Shown here: positions 18,199-27,517 of the stretch, piece after piece
Layout: every line of letters starts with the position of its first letter
Position numbering within the stretch: the first letter of the stretch is position 1
Source of the DNA: Dyadobacter sp. CY261
GTDB lineage: Bacteria > Bacteroidota > Bacteroidia > Cytophagales > Spirosomataceae
NCBI RefSeq assembly: GCF_021440085.1
Contig: NZ_JAKCPW010000001.1
Location: 992,001-1,056,000 of the forward strand
Direction of reading: 5' to 3'
DNA: 64,000 nucleotides
Position numbers and translations under genes: made by a program
The notes under the pieces: generated by a model
What the model saw: only the letters and a program-made list of their open reading frames with translations
Databases searched by the model: none
Told to the model about the DNA's origin: nothing

Positions 18199-18263
18199 TC
18201 TGTTTCAGGTAAAAAAAGGTCTGTTTTTGATGCAATTTTTATGCGTGCATCGGGCTAGCTTTG
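18199..18263 (+). promoter_or_regulatory. HTCS1 promoter with 21-bp direct repeat and -7 box
   Basis: Two exact TCTGTTT copies (18199-18205 and 18220-18226) stand 21 bp apart. AATTTTTA is at 18234-18241 and the -7 box TAGCTTTG at 18256-18263, 70 bp before the HTCS1 start. The block aligns gaplessly to the GH29 promoter. A 21-bp period is two helical turns, the spacing expected for a dimer with AraC-type DNA-binding domains, which both HTCS1 and the divergent AraC protein possess. Confidence 0.6.
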
Positions 18264-18332
18264 AGGGTCAGTTGGGATGGACAGACCGGAAAATTGGAAT
18301 GTAACAGGAAGGGTTTCTGATCTTGAAATTTA

Positions 18333-21300
18333 GTGGTGAAGCAATCAAGTTTTTTGAAAAGTGTTCGGCTGGTGATGATGTTGTTGCTGATTCACGTCAC
18401 AGTCAAATCATTCGGGCAGGAGCGTCGGTTTGTTCATATTGATGCCCGCCAGGGCCTTTCCCATGCCCATGTAAAAGCAATTTATCGCGACGAAACCGGC
18501 TTTCTCTGGATCGGTACGGAGTCGGGACTCAACCGTTTCGACGGCTACACGATCAAGGTGTTTCGCAGCGATGCATCCGATTCCACATCACTGTTTCACG
18601 ACTACGTTGTCGATCTATTTAAGATGCCGGGCGGGAAAATGGGCGTTCTCACTTCTATTGGCACATGCGTATATGACCCGGCAACAGAGACCTTCTCCCG
18701 GCCTTCACAAGGTTTTCAGGCATATTCCGTTACCAAGCCCGCCAACCTGCAAACCGTTGTACCGGATAACAAGGGCAACTACTGGTTTATCATTCAAAAC
18801 GACGGACTGATCTGTTACAATGAGAGGAGCAAAAAGGCCTTTTCTGTAAAACATGCCGGCCGCGATACCACCTCCATAGCCAGCAACGACGTCACCGCCA
18901 TAGCACAGCACGCCGATGGCACTTACTGGCTGGCACATTCCAATGGGATGGTCGAAAATGCAGTTCTTGAGAAGCAAGGCGTGAGGGTGATCAAAAGGCT
19001 CAATTTTTTTTACGATCGCAGGGTCAGCAAGGACGACCACCTGCATTGTAAGCTGATGCTGGACCCTGACGGGGATGTTTGGGTATATCCCAACAATTTC
19101 GATCTGGGCGTAGCTTATTTCAACAGGCAGCAGGGCAGGGTACTTCATTTTGGAAAGACCTTCGGAAGCCCCCGGCTGAGCTCTGACATGACCACCGGCT
19201 TGGTAGTGGACGTCAGGGGGCACATCTGGATCTCCAATGGACAAACCGGCGTTGACGTGCTGGATAAACAGGCGCTGTCTGTGACCCACATGTCGCATGT
19301 GGTGGAGAATGACCAGACGCTGAGTCATAATGCAATTACCACGATGCTCAAAGACGAGGATGGAGTGATTTGGTTGGGTACGTATAAAAGCGGGGTGGAT
19401 TATTTTCATCAGAACATCAAGCGGTTTCCGCTCGTCAACCGGTATTCGAAGCCTAACGGTCTGCCTTTTGAGGACATCAATGCGTTTGTAGAGGATAAGA
19501 AGGGTAACCTCTGGCTTGGAACCAATGGCGGGGGATTGATATACTTTGACCGGCAGACCGGGAAATTCACGACTTACCGGCACGATCCGAAGAACCCGCA
19601 AAGCCTGAGCAACGATGTCATCGTCACTTTGTGCCTCGACCACAAAAATCAGTTATGGATAGGGACTTTCCTGGGCGGATTGAGCTGTTATGACGGACAA
19701 AAGTTCATTCGGTACCAGCAGGACCCCAAGCAGCCCAAAAGCCTTCCGGGCAGAAGCGTGTGGGAAATATTCGAAGATTCGCAGCAACGACTCTGGATCG
19801 GTACCCTCGACGGGGGCCTTTGCCTGTTTGATCAAAGTAAAAAAACCTTCACCAGGTTTACTCATCCAAAGCAATGGGCGCTCTATTCCGTTTGTGTTCC
19901 TACCATTTTCGAGGATTCGAAGGGCAACATGTGGTTTGGGACGCCCACGGGGATAGACGTATTGATGAAGGCATCCGGGGAGCTGGTCCACTTTGAAACC
20001 GAAAAGAACAATCCCGCCTCCATTGTCAGTAACGACATTTTAGGCATCCACGAGGATTCAAAGGGGAGGATATGGATAGGGACGCGGGGAGGACTTGGTC
20101 TATGGCAGCGGGAATCCAACACATTCATCAATTACACCGAGAAACAGGGACTCTCTCACAAGGCTATTCTATCGATGTTGGAAGATGAAGACGGACGGCT
20201 TTGGCTGGGTACTCCGAACGGCTTGTCATGCGCCACCATTTCTTCGGGGAAATCGGGCTTGCAAGTCAGTTTTAGGAATTATTCCGAAATCGATGGTTTG
20301 CAAGGCAGACAATTCAACGAGGATGCTGCGCTCAGGACACGCCGTGGAGAACTGATTTTTGGCGGGGCCAGTGGTTTCAACTTATTCAGGCCGCAGGATT
20401 TGGGTGAAAATAAGATAGTGCCCCGGTTGGCATTCACCGATTTTCAACTGTTTAACCGCAGCATCCACCCCTCATTGTCCGATCAGGATAAGTCGGTACT
20501 TACCTCCTCCATCACAACGAGTCCTTCCATTGTATTGCGGGCGAGCGACAATGTCTTCTCCATTGAATTTGCCGCCCTCAGCTTTATTCAGGCTGGTAAA
20601 AATCAGTACAAGTACAAATTGGAAGGCTTTAATGATGATTGGCTGAGCACTAACGCCGCAAACCGGAAAGTTACCTTCACCAACCTCGATGCCGGCGACT
20701 ATGTTTTTCGTGTGATCGCATCCAACAACGACGGGCTTTGGAATGAAACAGGGATAGCATTGCCCATCAAGGTGCTTCCGCCTTTCTGGAAATCGCCCCT
20801 GGCCTATTCATTGTATACGCTGGGGATAGTTCTGCTTCTTCTGGCAACACGCAAGCTCATTCAGGAAAGGGAAAGGATGAAGTTTGCTATCACACAGACG
20901 CGTGAAGAGGCGAGGCGTTCACAGGAGCTGGATATGCTTAAGACAAAGTTCTTCACCAATGTGAGCCACGAACTGCGTACACCGCTTTCCCTCATTCTCG
21001 CCCCGGTTGAAAAGCTTAGTGCAAAGGCCGTGGATAGTCAGGACCAGAAACAGCTTGATCTGATCCAGAGAAATGCGAAGCGACTGCTGAACCTTGTCAA
21101 TCAGCTACTCGACTTCAGAAAGCTGGAAGTGAACGAGATCCGGTTTCATCCCTCAGATGGTGACGTTGTCCGGTTCATTAAAAATACAGTCTATTCATTC
21201 TCGGATTTGTCTGAGAAAAAAGATATCCGGCTTACGTTTTATTCAAACGTCTCGGCGCTCGAAACGATGTTTGACCATGAAAAACTCGAAAAGATCTTAT

Positions 21301-22481
21301 TTAACCTGCTTTCGAACGCCATTAAGTTTACTCTCGGCCCCGGCGAGGTGTCCGTGACGGTGGACGTTCAGGGCGCTGGGGAGAACAATGCGGTGGAGAT
21401 CAGAGTCAAAGACACGGGCATTGGTATACCCTCTGAAAAACAGGAGTTGATCTTCGAGCGTTACTTTCAAAGTGATTTGCCCAATACGATCATCAACCAG
21501 GGGAGCGGTATCGGGCTGGCCATTACCAAGGAATTCGTTCGCATTCATGGCGGGACTGTTCGTGTGGAGAGCGAAGTGGGGAAAGGAAGCTGCTTTATAG
21601 TTGTGCTCTCTCTGAAGAAACAAAGCCAGGCGGTGCATGAAATCATTAACGAGCCCGTTCAATTCGCTGTGTCGGACGATGCAATTCGAACGGAACACGA
21701 ATCTGCCAATAAGCCGCTCATTTTGCTGGTAGAGGACAATGAGGATTTTCGGTTCTATCTCAAAGATAACTTGAAGCAATCCTATTCCGTGATCGAGGCC
21801 GCAACGGGTGACGAAGGCTGGAACAAAACCCTTGCGCAACGTCCTGTCCTGATCGTGACGGATATTATGATGCCCGGCCTGAATGGGCTCGACTTTTGCA
21901 AAATGGTGAAATCGGACGAGCGGGTATCCCATACGCCGGTCATTTTGCTTACCGCGCGATCGGAGGATGAACAATTCCTCGAAGGATTTAAAGCAGGAGC
22001 AGATGATTACATTCCGAAGCCATTCAACTTTCAGGTGCTGGAGTCGCGCATCAGAAACCTTATTTCGTCTCGGCAAAGTCTCCAGGCCCTCTTTGCGCCC
22101 AAGAATGGACTTAAGGCAAGTGAAATTAAAATTACACCCTTGGATCAGCAATTTCTTCGCGATATGGTCCAGGTGATCGAGAAGCATATTTCCAATGCCG
22201 AATTTACGGTGATTGACCTCGCCCGCGAAATGGGTGTGAGCCGTTCGCAATTTTTCAAAAGAGTGCAGACACTTACCGGGAAATCCCCGCTCGAAGTGAT
22301 CCGTGATATCAGGTTGCAGCACGCTGCTCAGCTCTTAGAAAAAAGCCAGCTTTCGGTCGCTGAAATTGCCTACCAGGTCGGCTTCAATAACCCTAAATAT
22401 TTTGCCCGTTACTTCAAGGACTTTTACCATGTACTGCCTTCCGCCTATTCATGCGGTAAACGGGCAACGGGTAAAAATTAG
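18333..22481 (+). CDS. Hybrid two-component system regulator HTCS1
   Basis: 1382 residues combining sensor, kinase and regulator. After a signal segment (LVMMLLLIHVTVKSFGQ) come about 14 beta-propeller repeats in the periplasm (DETGFLWIGTESGLNRFDGY and variants), a Y_Y_Y domain (about 740-810), one TM helix (about 817-840), a HisKA domain with phospho-acceptor His879 (SHELRTPLSL), HATPase (DTGIGIP and GSGIGLAI), a receiver with Asp1177 (TDIMMPGLNG) and an AraC-type HTH at the end. It should bind an oligosaccharide directly and activate the adjacent SusC/D operon. The start is GTG (18333 or 18336); ATG 18375 would cut into the signal peptide, so GTG is preferred. Confidence 0.92.
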   Translation: MVKQSSFLKSVRLVMMLLLIHVTVKSFGQERRFVHIDARQGLSHAHVKAIYRDETGFLWIGTESGLNRFDGYTIKVFRSDASDSTSLFHDYVVDLFKMPGGKMGVLTSIGTCVYDPATETFSRPSQGFQAYSVTKPANLQTVVPDNKGNYWFIIQNDGLICYNERSKKAFSVKHAGRDTTSIASNDVTAIAQHADGTYWLAHSNGMVENAVLEKQGVRVIKRLNFFYDRRVSKDDHLHCKLMLDPDGDVWVYPNNFDLGVAYFNRQQGRVLHFGKTFGSPRLSSDMTTGLVVDVRGHIWISNGQTGVDVLDKQALSVTHMSHVVENDQTLSHNAITTMLKDEDGVIWLGTYKSGVDYFHQNIKRFPLVNRYSKPNGLPFEDINAFVEDKKGNLWLGTNGGGLIYFDRQTGKFTTYRHDPKNPQSLSNDVIVTLCLDHKNQLWIGTFLGGLSCYDGQKFIRYQQDPKQPKSLPGRSVWEIFEDSQQRLWIGTLDGGLCLFDQSKKTFTRFTHPKQWALYSVCVPTIFEDSKGNMWFGTPTGIDVLMKASGELVHFETEKNNPASIVSNDILGIHEDSKGRIWIGTRGGLGLWQRESNTFINYTEKQGLSHKAILSMLEDEDGRLWLGTPNGLSCATISSGKSGLQVSFRNYSEIDGLQGRQFNEDAALRTRRGELIFGGASGFNLFRPQDLGENKIVPRLAFTDFQLFNRSIHPSLSDQDKSVLTSSITTSPSIVLRASDNVFSIEFAALSFIQAGKNQYKYKLEGFNDDWLSTNAANRKVTFTNLDAGDYVFRVIASNNDGLWNETGIALPIKVLPPFWKSPLAYSLYTLGIVLLLLATRKLIQERERMKFAITQTREEARRSQELDMLKTKFFTNVSHELRTPLSLILAPVEKLSAKAVDSQDQKQLDLIQRNAKRLLNLVNQLLDFRKLEVNEIRFHPSDGDVVRFIKNTVYSFSDLSEKKDIRLTFYSNVSALETMFDHEKLEKILFNLLSNAIKFTLGPGEVSVTVDVQGAGENNAVEIRVKDTGIGIPSEKQELIFERYFQSDLPNTIINQGSGIGLAITKEFVRIHGGTVRVESEVGKGSCFIVVLSLKKQSQAVHEIINEPVQFAVSDDAIRTEHESANKPLILLVEDNEDFRFYLKDNLKQSYSVIEAATGDEGWNKTLAQRPVLIVTDIMMPGLNGLDFCKMVKSDERVSHTPVILLTARSEDEQFLEGFKAGADDYIPKPFNFQVLESRIRNLISSRQSLQALFAPKNGLKASEIKITPLDQQFLRDMVQVIEKHISNAEFTVIDLAREMGVSRSQFFKRVQTLTGKSPLEVIRDIRLQHAAQLLEKSQLSVAEIAYQVGFNNPKYFARYFKDFYHVLPSAYSCGKRATGKN

Positions 22482-22554
22482 CGTAAAACGGCCTCCCCGG
22501 CCCGTGTGCGCAAAATCAGTTTTTTGCTGTTTTTTGGCTATTTAATACTATTCT

Positions 22555-22621
22555 GGACTTTTTATCCCCCTCATTCGGACTAATTCGTACCCACCCATAG
22601 CTCATTGGTGCTCTACCTTTG
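22555..22621 (+). promoter_or_regulatory. Putative SusC-1 promoter
   Basis: A TAnnTTTG-type -7 box, TACCTTTG, lies at 22614-22621, leaving a leader of about 115 bases before ATG 22744. Upstream, GGACT occurs at 22555-22559 and again 22 bp later at 22577-22581. The word and the spacing differ from the HTCS1 and GH29 repeats, so the repeat is only a weak candidate operator. Confidence 0.35.
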
Positions 22622-22743
22622 ATGCAAACAATTCCTGTTATGATGCTAGTCCGATAAGGCAAGTGGCGCGCCTGCCGCTGGACTATTATGAGGTAGGGAA
22701 TCTGTTTTCAAATCGCATTGTGTAACGTACTTAAGGCAAATCA

Positions 22744-25700
22744 ATGATGAAAAAAATTTACAGATGCTTCTGTGTTACTGCGCTTATTTTGTTCTCGTGT
22801 ATGATGGCTCACGCGCAGCGACAACAGGTGTCAGGAACAGTGAAAAGTGAAACGGGAAGCCCGATGCCCGGCGTGACCATTCTACTGAAAGGAACTACGA
22901 TGGGCGTCTCAACGGACCCGGACGGAAAGTTCGTTATTCAGGCAGCGCCTGAGGATGTTCTTAAAATTTCCTTCATCGGGTACCTGTCGCAACAAATTCC
23001 GGTGGGGAATAAGACTCGTTTTGACATCACTATTCAGCCGGATGTCGCTACACTTTCAGAAATTGTCGTAATCGGGTATGGTGAGGCGAAAAGGAAGGAT
23101 GTGACGGGCTCCATATCGTCTGTTACCGGTGCTGAAATCCGTAAAACGAACCCGGTCACTTTCGATCAGGCATTACAGGGGAAAGTGGCAGGTATGGTCG
23201 TGCAGCAGGTGTCGGGGCAACCTGGCGGGGGCGTTTCGGTGCAGATCCGAGGGATTTCTTCCTTCGGCTCGGGAGGACCATTATATGTAATAGACGGTGT
23301 GATCCTAGGCGGGGCAACTTCATTGGGTGCTGGTACTAACCCGCTGGCTGCCATCAATCCATCGGAAATTGAGTCGGTAGACGTGCTGAAAGATGCATCC
23401 GCTACCGCTATTTATGGATCGCAGGCTACGAATGGCGTGGTGATCATTACAACCAAACGAGGCGCGGTAACACCTCCCCGCATCTCCTACGACTTCTACA
23501 CGGGCTTTCAACAGTTGCCAAAGAGGATTCCTACCATGAATTTACGGGAGTACGCCACATTTATCAATGAAAGGAACGCCGGTTTAGGCTGGGGATTCGA
23601 TACCCGGCCGGAATTTGCCAATCCTCAATACCTGGGCGAGGGTACCAACTGGCAAAACGAATTGTTCAAAAATGCGCCGATGACCAACCACACGGTCACC
23701 ATCAACGGAGGCGATGTCAGAACCCAATACCTTTTTTCAGGTTCGTATTTCAAGCAGGAAGGGATTGCGACGGGCTCTGATTTCCGAAGGATATCCGTCA
23801 GACTGAACCTGGACAACAAGACGACCGACTGGTTGAAGATCGGTACGAGCCTTCAACTTGCGAACATCCGGGAGAATGTCAATGCGACCAGTTCCAACGT
23901 CATCAATTCGGCACTCAGCCAAACTCCCGACATTGCGGTGAAGAATGCGGACGGCAGTTGGGGCGGTGCGTATAACCCTAACGGTTGGGTGAACAGCACC
24001 ATCAACCCCTATGCGGTGGCGACGATCAACAAGGACCAGGCGAACAGAAATCAGCTGTTTGGAAATGCCTATGCCGAGATCACATTCAGCAAATCTCTGA
24101 CATTGAGAAATGAGGTCACCGGTAGCCTCTCAATGGCTACGGAGGATAAATTTAACCCAAGCTACACGATGGGGCTTGTAAAAAACAATAGCAATAGCGG
24201 ATCGTACACTTACGGTCAAAGCATTTATACCACGATCCGAAATTACCTGACCTATTCACACACATTCAACGACCGGTACAATGCGAATTTGATGGTGGGA
24301 CATGAGGCACAATTGAGCAAAGGCGAGAATGTAAGTGCAGGCCGCAATAATTTCCCGTCCAACAATGTGCAGGCCATCAGCAGCGGTGATCCTACTTCGG
24401 CTACCAACGGAGGTTCCAAAAGTCAGAATGCGCAGGAATCGTATTTTGGCCGGTTGAATTTGGGGTTGTTTGATAAATACCTGCTCACCGGTAACGTCCG
24501 CGCCGATGGCTCGTCCAGATTCGCGGCTGGAAACCGGTGGGTAACAACCTATTCGGGGGCCGTTGCGTGGAAGATACAGAATGAGGACTTTTTGAAAAAC
24601 TTCAAAGATATCAATGAGTTGAAGCTCAGAATAGGCTACGGTTTGACGAATAATCAAAACGTCCGGGACTTCGCATATACATCTACGTTAGCGACGGTTG
24701 CCACCGGATTGTCGGGCATATCCCAGCTCACCGAAAACATTGGGAACCCTTATGTGGAATGGGAAAAAACGAAGTACAGCAATATCGGCTTGGACGCCGC
24801 CTTGCTATCTTGGCGCCTTAGCTTCTCCGTCGATTTTTACAACCGGAAAACGGATGGTCTGTTAATGCAGATTCCATTGCCCTATTATTCAGGAACCGCA
24901 GTGGGCTGGTCTCCCGGAGCATTGGATGCGCCTTATGTCAATGTGGGGACGATCAGCAACAAAGGATTTGACTTTAAAATCAGCGCTACCAACATTCAGA
25001 CAAAATCGTTGACGTGGAAAACCGATCTGACGGTATCACGCAACATCAATAAGGTATTGAAACTAAACACCGATGGCGCTTCACTTGTTGGATCGCCGTA
25101 TAGCCAGACAGTGGTAGGGAACTCGATCGGTCAGTTCTACGGGTACAAGACAGACGGCATCTTTTCCAAGAAGGAAGATTTTGAAACCCACGCATTACCG
25201 ACCAAAAACGGCGCCCCGTTGCCAGTCGGAGCGGCAGGTGGTAGCATCTGGTATGGCGACCTTAAATTTAAGGACCTCAATGGTGACGGAGCGATCGATG
25301 AACGCGATCAGACCTATCTCGGATCGCCGATCCCGAAGCTTCAACTTGGGCTGAACAACTCAGTATCCTACAAGAAATTTGACCTGAATGTATTCTTAAC
25401 CGGTAATTACGGTAACAAAGTGTTCAATCAGATGCGCATGAACGGCGAGTACCCAGGGACAAGCTTCGGATATTTGAAAGCGCTGAACAACTACGCAAAG
25501 CTTGCTTTGATTGATCCCGAAAAACCTGCTACCGACATCAATAACGTGTATGTCGTTAATCCTGAAACTGATATTCCGGGCGTGAGAAACGACAATACCA
25601 ACGGCAATAACAGGGCTTCCGACAAATACGTCGAGGACGGGTCTTTCCTTCGATTCAAGACCATTTCGCTCGGGTACACGCTTTCGGACAAACTGCTGGA

Positions 25701-25884
25701 AAAAGCACACATTCATGCAGTACGGGTTTATGTCAATGTGTCGAATGCCTTCCTGATCACGAAATACAAGGGAATGGATCCTGAAATAGGCTCGTGGAAC
25801 CCGCTGAATGCAGGGTATGACAGTGGTTTCTACCCGCAACCGCGTGTGTTTACCGTAGGCGCAAGCTTGCAGTTAACCAAATAG
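22744..25884 (+). CDS. SusC/RagA-family TonB-dependent outer membrane transporter (locus 1)
   Basis: 1046 residues. A signal peptide (ends MMAHAQ) is followed by the carboxypeptidase-like domain (QQVSGTVKSETGSPMPGVTI, about 28-105), the TonB-box/plug region (EIVVIGYGEAKRKDVTGSIS, then PLYVIDGVI and VLKDASATAIYGSQATNGVVIITTK) and a 22-strand barrel that ends in an outer-membrane-type aromatic-containing strand (RVFTVGASLQLTK). It imports oligosaccharides released at the surface, with the SusD protein encoded 40 bp downstream as lid. It is the first gene of the locus-1 operon. Confidence 0.95.
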   Translation: MMKKIYRCFCVTALILFSCMMAHAQRQQVSGTVKSETGSPMPGVTILLKGTTMGVSTDPDGKFVIQAAPEDVLKISFIGYLSQQIPVGNKTRFDITIQPDVATLSEIVVIGYGEAKRKDVTGSISSVTGAEIRKTNPVTFDQALQGKVAGMVVQQVSGQPGGGVSVQIRGISSFGSGGPLYVIDGVILGGATSLGAGTNPLAAINPSEIESVDVLKDASATAIYGSQATNGVVIITTKRGAVTPPRISYDFYTGFQQLPKRIPTMNLREYATFINERNAGLGWGFDTRPEFANPQYLGEGTNWQNELFKNAPMTNHTVTINGGDVRTQYLFSGSYFKQEGIATGSDFRRISVRLNLDNKTTDWLKIGTSLQLANIRENVNATSSNVINSALSQTPDIAVKNADGSWGGAYNPNGWVNSTINPYAVATINKDQANRNQLFGNAYAEITFSKSLTLRNEVTGSLSMATEDKFNPSYTMGLVKNNSNSGSYTYGQSIYTTIRNYLTYSHTFNDRYNANLMVGHEAQLSKGENVSAGRNNFPSNNVQAISSGDPTSATNGGSKSQNAQESYFGRLNLGLFDKYLLTGNVRADGSSRFAAGNRWVTTYSGAVAWKIQNEDFLKNFKDINELKLRIGYGLTNNQNVRDFAYTSTLATVATGLSGISQLTENIGNPYVEWEKTKYSNIGLDAALLSWRLSFSVDFYNRKTDGLLMQIPLPYYSGTAVGWSPGALDAPYVNVGTISNKGFDFKISATNIQTKSLTWKTDLTVSRNINKVLKLNTDGASLVGSPYSQTVVGNSIGQFYGYKTDGIFSKKEDFETHALPTKNGAPLPVGAAGGSIWYGDLKFKDLNGDGAIDERDQTYLGSPIPKLQLGLNNSVSYKKFDLNVFLTGNYGNKVFNQMRMNGEYPGTSFGYLKALNNYAKLALIDPEKPATDINNVYVVNPETDIPGVRNDNTNGNNRASDKYVEDGSFLRFKTISLGYTLSDKLLEKAHIHAVRVYVNVSNAFLITKYKGMDPEIGSWNPLNAGYDSGFYPQPRVFTVGASLQLTK

Positions 25885-25924
25885 CGCTGAACCTTCATTT
25901 GATGAAAATCTAAAATATTGAGCA

Positions 25925-27505
25925 ATGAAAATAAAAAATAAAATGGCGGCGGCCCTGCTTTTCTTCGCCGTATTCATGGCCGGATGCAGTGATAACTTTC
26001 TGGACCGGCCCCCATTATCGCAGATCAGTGCCGATAACTTTTATCAGACTACGAATGACCTGAGACTTGCAACGGCTGCCCTGTACGGTGGTAAGCCGTG
26101 GGGTGAATGGAATTACAACTGCTACCTGCCCATCGGTGAGGTTCTGAGCGGTAATATGGCCCTGAACTATTGGGGCGATGCGGTGCAACTGCATACTTTT
26201 TCGGTTACCGGGAGCAATGAAATCATGATCGCGAACTGGAAAGCCATGTACAAGATCATCGCGCATTGCAATGTTACCATCAAAGCCATTCAGGAAAAGG
26301 CGCCGGCTTCCATTCCGGAAAAAGACCGGAATGGCGCTATTGCCGAAGCAAAGTTTTTACGGGCATTTGCTTACTATAACCTGGCCTTGCTATGGAGGGA
26401 CGTCCCCATTATAGAAGATAATACGGAGCTCATCAATGCTCCGCTGGTGTTCCGCAATGAGGTCAATGACGTTTACAAGTTTATAGTGAATGATCTGCTT
26501 TTTGCAACGAAAAACCTTCCCGCAAAAGATGCCGGAAGGGTGTCGACATGGTCTGCACAAGGAATGTTGGGTAAAGTATATCTGACCTGGGCGGGGCTGG
26601 ATGCAAAAGGCAATGGCCCACGCAATCAGGCGCTTTTGGACAGCGCCAAATTCCACGCCGGTAACGTATGCAAGCAGAGCGGTTTGGCGTTGCTACCCAA
26701 TTATGCGGACCTCTTCAAAACGCAGTTCAACGATAACCCGGAGTCATTATTTGCATTGCAGTGGGCTGCGGGTACCGGGTGGCTGGAAGGAAACATGTTG
26801 CAGATCTATTCACCGGGTGGCACCGAGATTTCGGCCGCAGGGCAGGCGGGTTGGTATTCGATATCTCCTACCTACGATTTGTACAAGCAATATGCGAAAG
26901 AAGATTCCATCAGACGTAAGGCCACCATCATGCTCAAAGGTGATTATTACGCTGAGCTGAATGCAGCAGGAGGAGGTTATAAATTTACCGGTAACACCGG
27001 TTTGAAAAAGCACATCATCGGCACAAGGGTCGATAACAGCGCACCCACGATGACCTTGACATCATCGACTGAGCATAATGCATTGCTAAGACTTGCCGAA
27101 GTGTACTTAATCTATGCAGAAGCTGTTATGGGCAACAATGCCTCGACAACCCATGCGGATGCGCTGCTGTATTTCAACAAAGTGCGTGCAAGGGCAGGCC
27201 TGGCCCCGGTAACCTCTATTGATGCTGAAACCTTGCTCAGGGAAAGAAGAGTTGAGTTGGCAGCGGAAGGGCATTTTTGGGAGGATCTGGTAAGGCTCTC
27301 TTACTACAACGAACCGAAGGCCATCAAAAAGCTGAATGAACAGGAACGGAACCTGTTTACCTACGATGGGGGTGTGGTTACAAAAGGTGACCCGCTCGCC
27401 GCTGTTACACCTGCCAACACCAATACATTCAAATTCCCGATACCCTCGCCGGAAGTGACAGCCAATCCCAAATTGTTAGAAGCTCCCGTGCCTTACTCGT
27501 TTTAA
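25925..27505 (+). CDS. SusD/RagB-family glycan-binding lipoprotein (locus 1)
   Basis: 526 residues. The lipobox FMAGC puts the mature protein on the outer membrane. The family start FLDRPPLSQISADNFYQT, the TPR-like segment with AIAEAKFLRAFAYYNLALLWRDVPI and the C-terminal LRERRVELAAEGHFWEDLVRL are all canonical. It forms the hinged lid on the SusC-1 barrel. Trp residues scattered through the middle are candidates for sugar stacking. It lies between susC and the surface-binding protein in one transcription unit. Confidence 0.95.
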   Translation: MKIKNKMAAALLFFAVFMAGCSDNFLDRPPLSQISADNFYQTTNDLRLATAALYGGKPWGEWNYNCYLPIGEVLSGNMALNYWGDAVQLHTFSVTGSNEIMIANWKAMYKIIAHCNVTIKAIQEKAPASIPEKDRNGAIAEAKFLRAFAYYNLALLWRDVPIIEDNTELINAPLVFRNEVNDVYKFIVNDLLFATKNLPAKDAGRVSTWSAQGMLGKVYLTWAGLDAKGNGPRNQALLDSAKFHAGNVCKQSGLALLPNYADLFKTQFNDNPESLFALQWAAGTGWLEGNMLQIYSPGGTEISAAGQAGWYSISPTYDLYKQYAKEDSIRRKATIMLKGDYYAELNAAGGGYKFTGNTGLKKHIIGTRVDNSAPTMTLTSSTEHNALLRLAEVYLIYAEAVMGNNASTTHADALLYFNKVRARAGLAPVTSIDAETLLRERRVELAAEGHFWEDLVRLSYYNEPKAIKKLNEQERNLFTYDGGVVTKGDPLAAVTPANTNTFKFPIPSPEVTANPKLLEAPVPYSF

Positions 27506-27517
27506 AAACATAGAGAA

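Noticed and set aside
18705..22322. Minus-strand frames of over 300 codons opposite HTCS1 (18705-19643, 21297-22322)
   Set aside because: Antisense to well-supported propeller, kinase and receiver domains; no recognisable protein.
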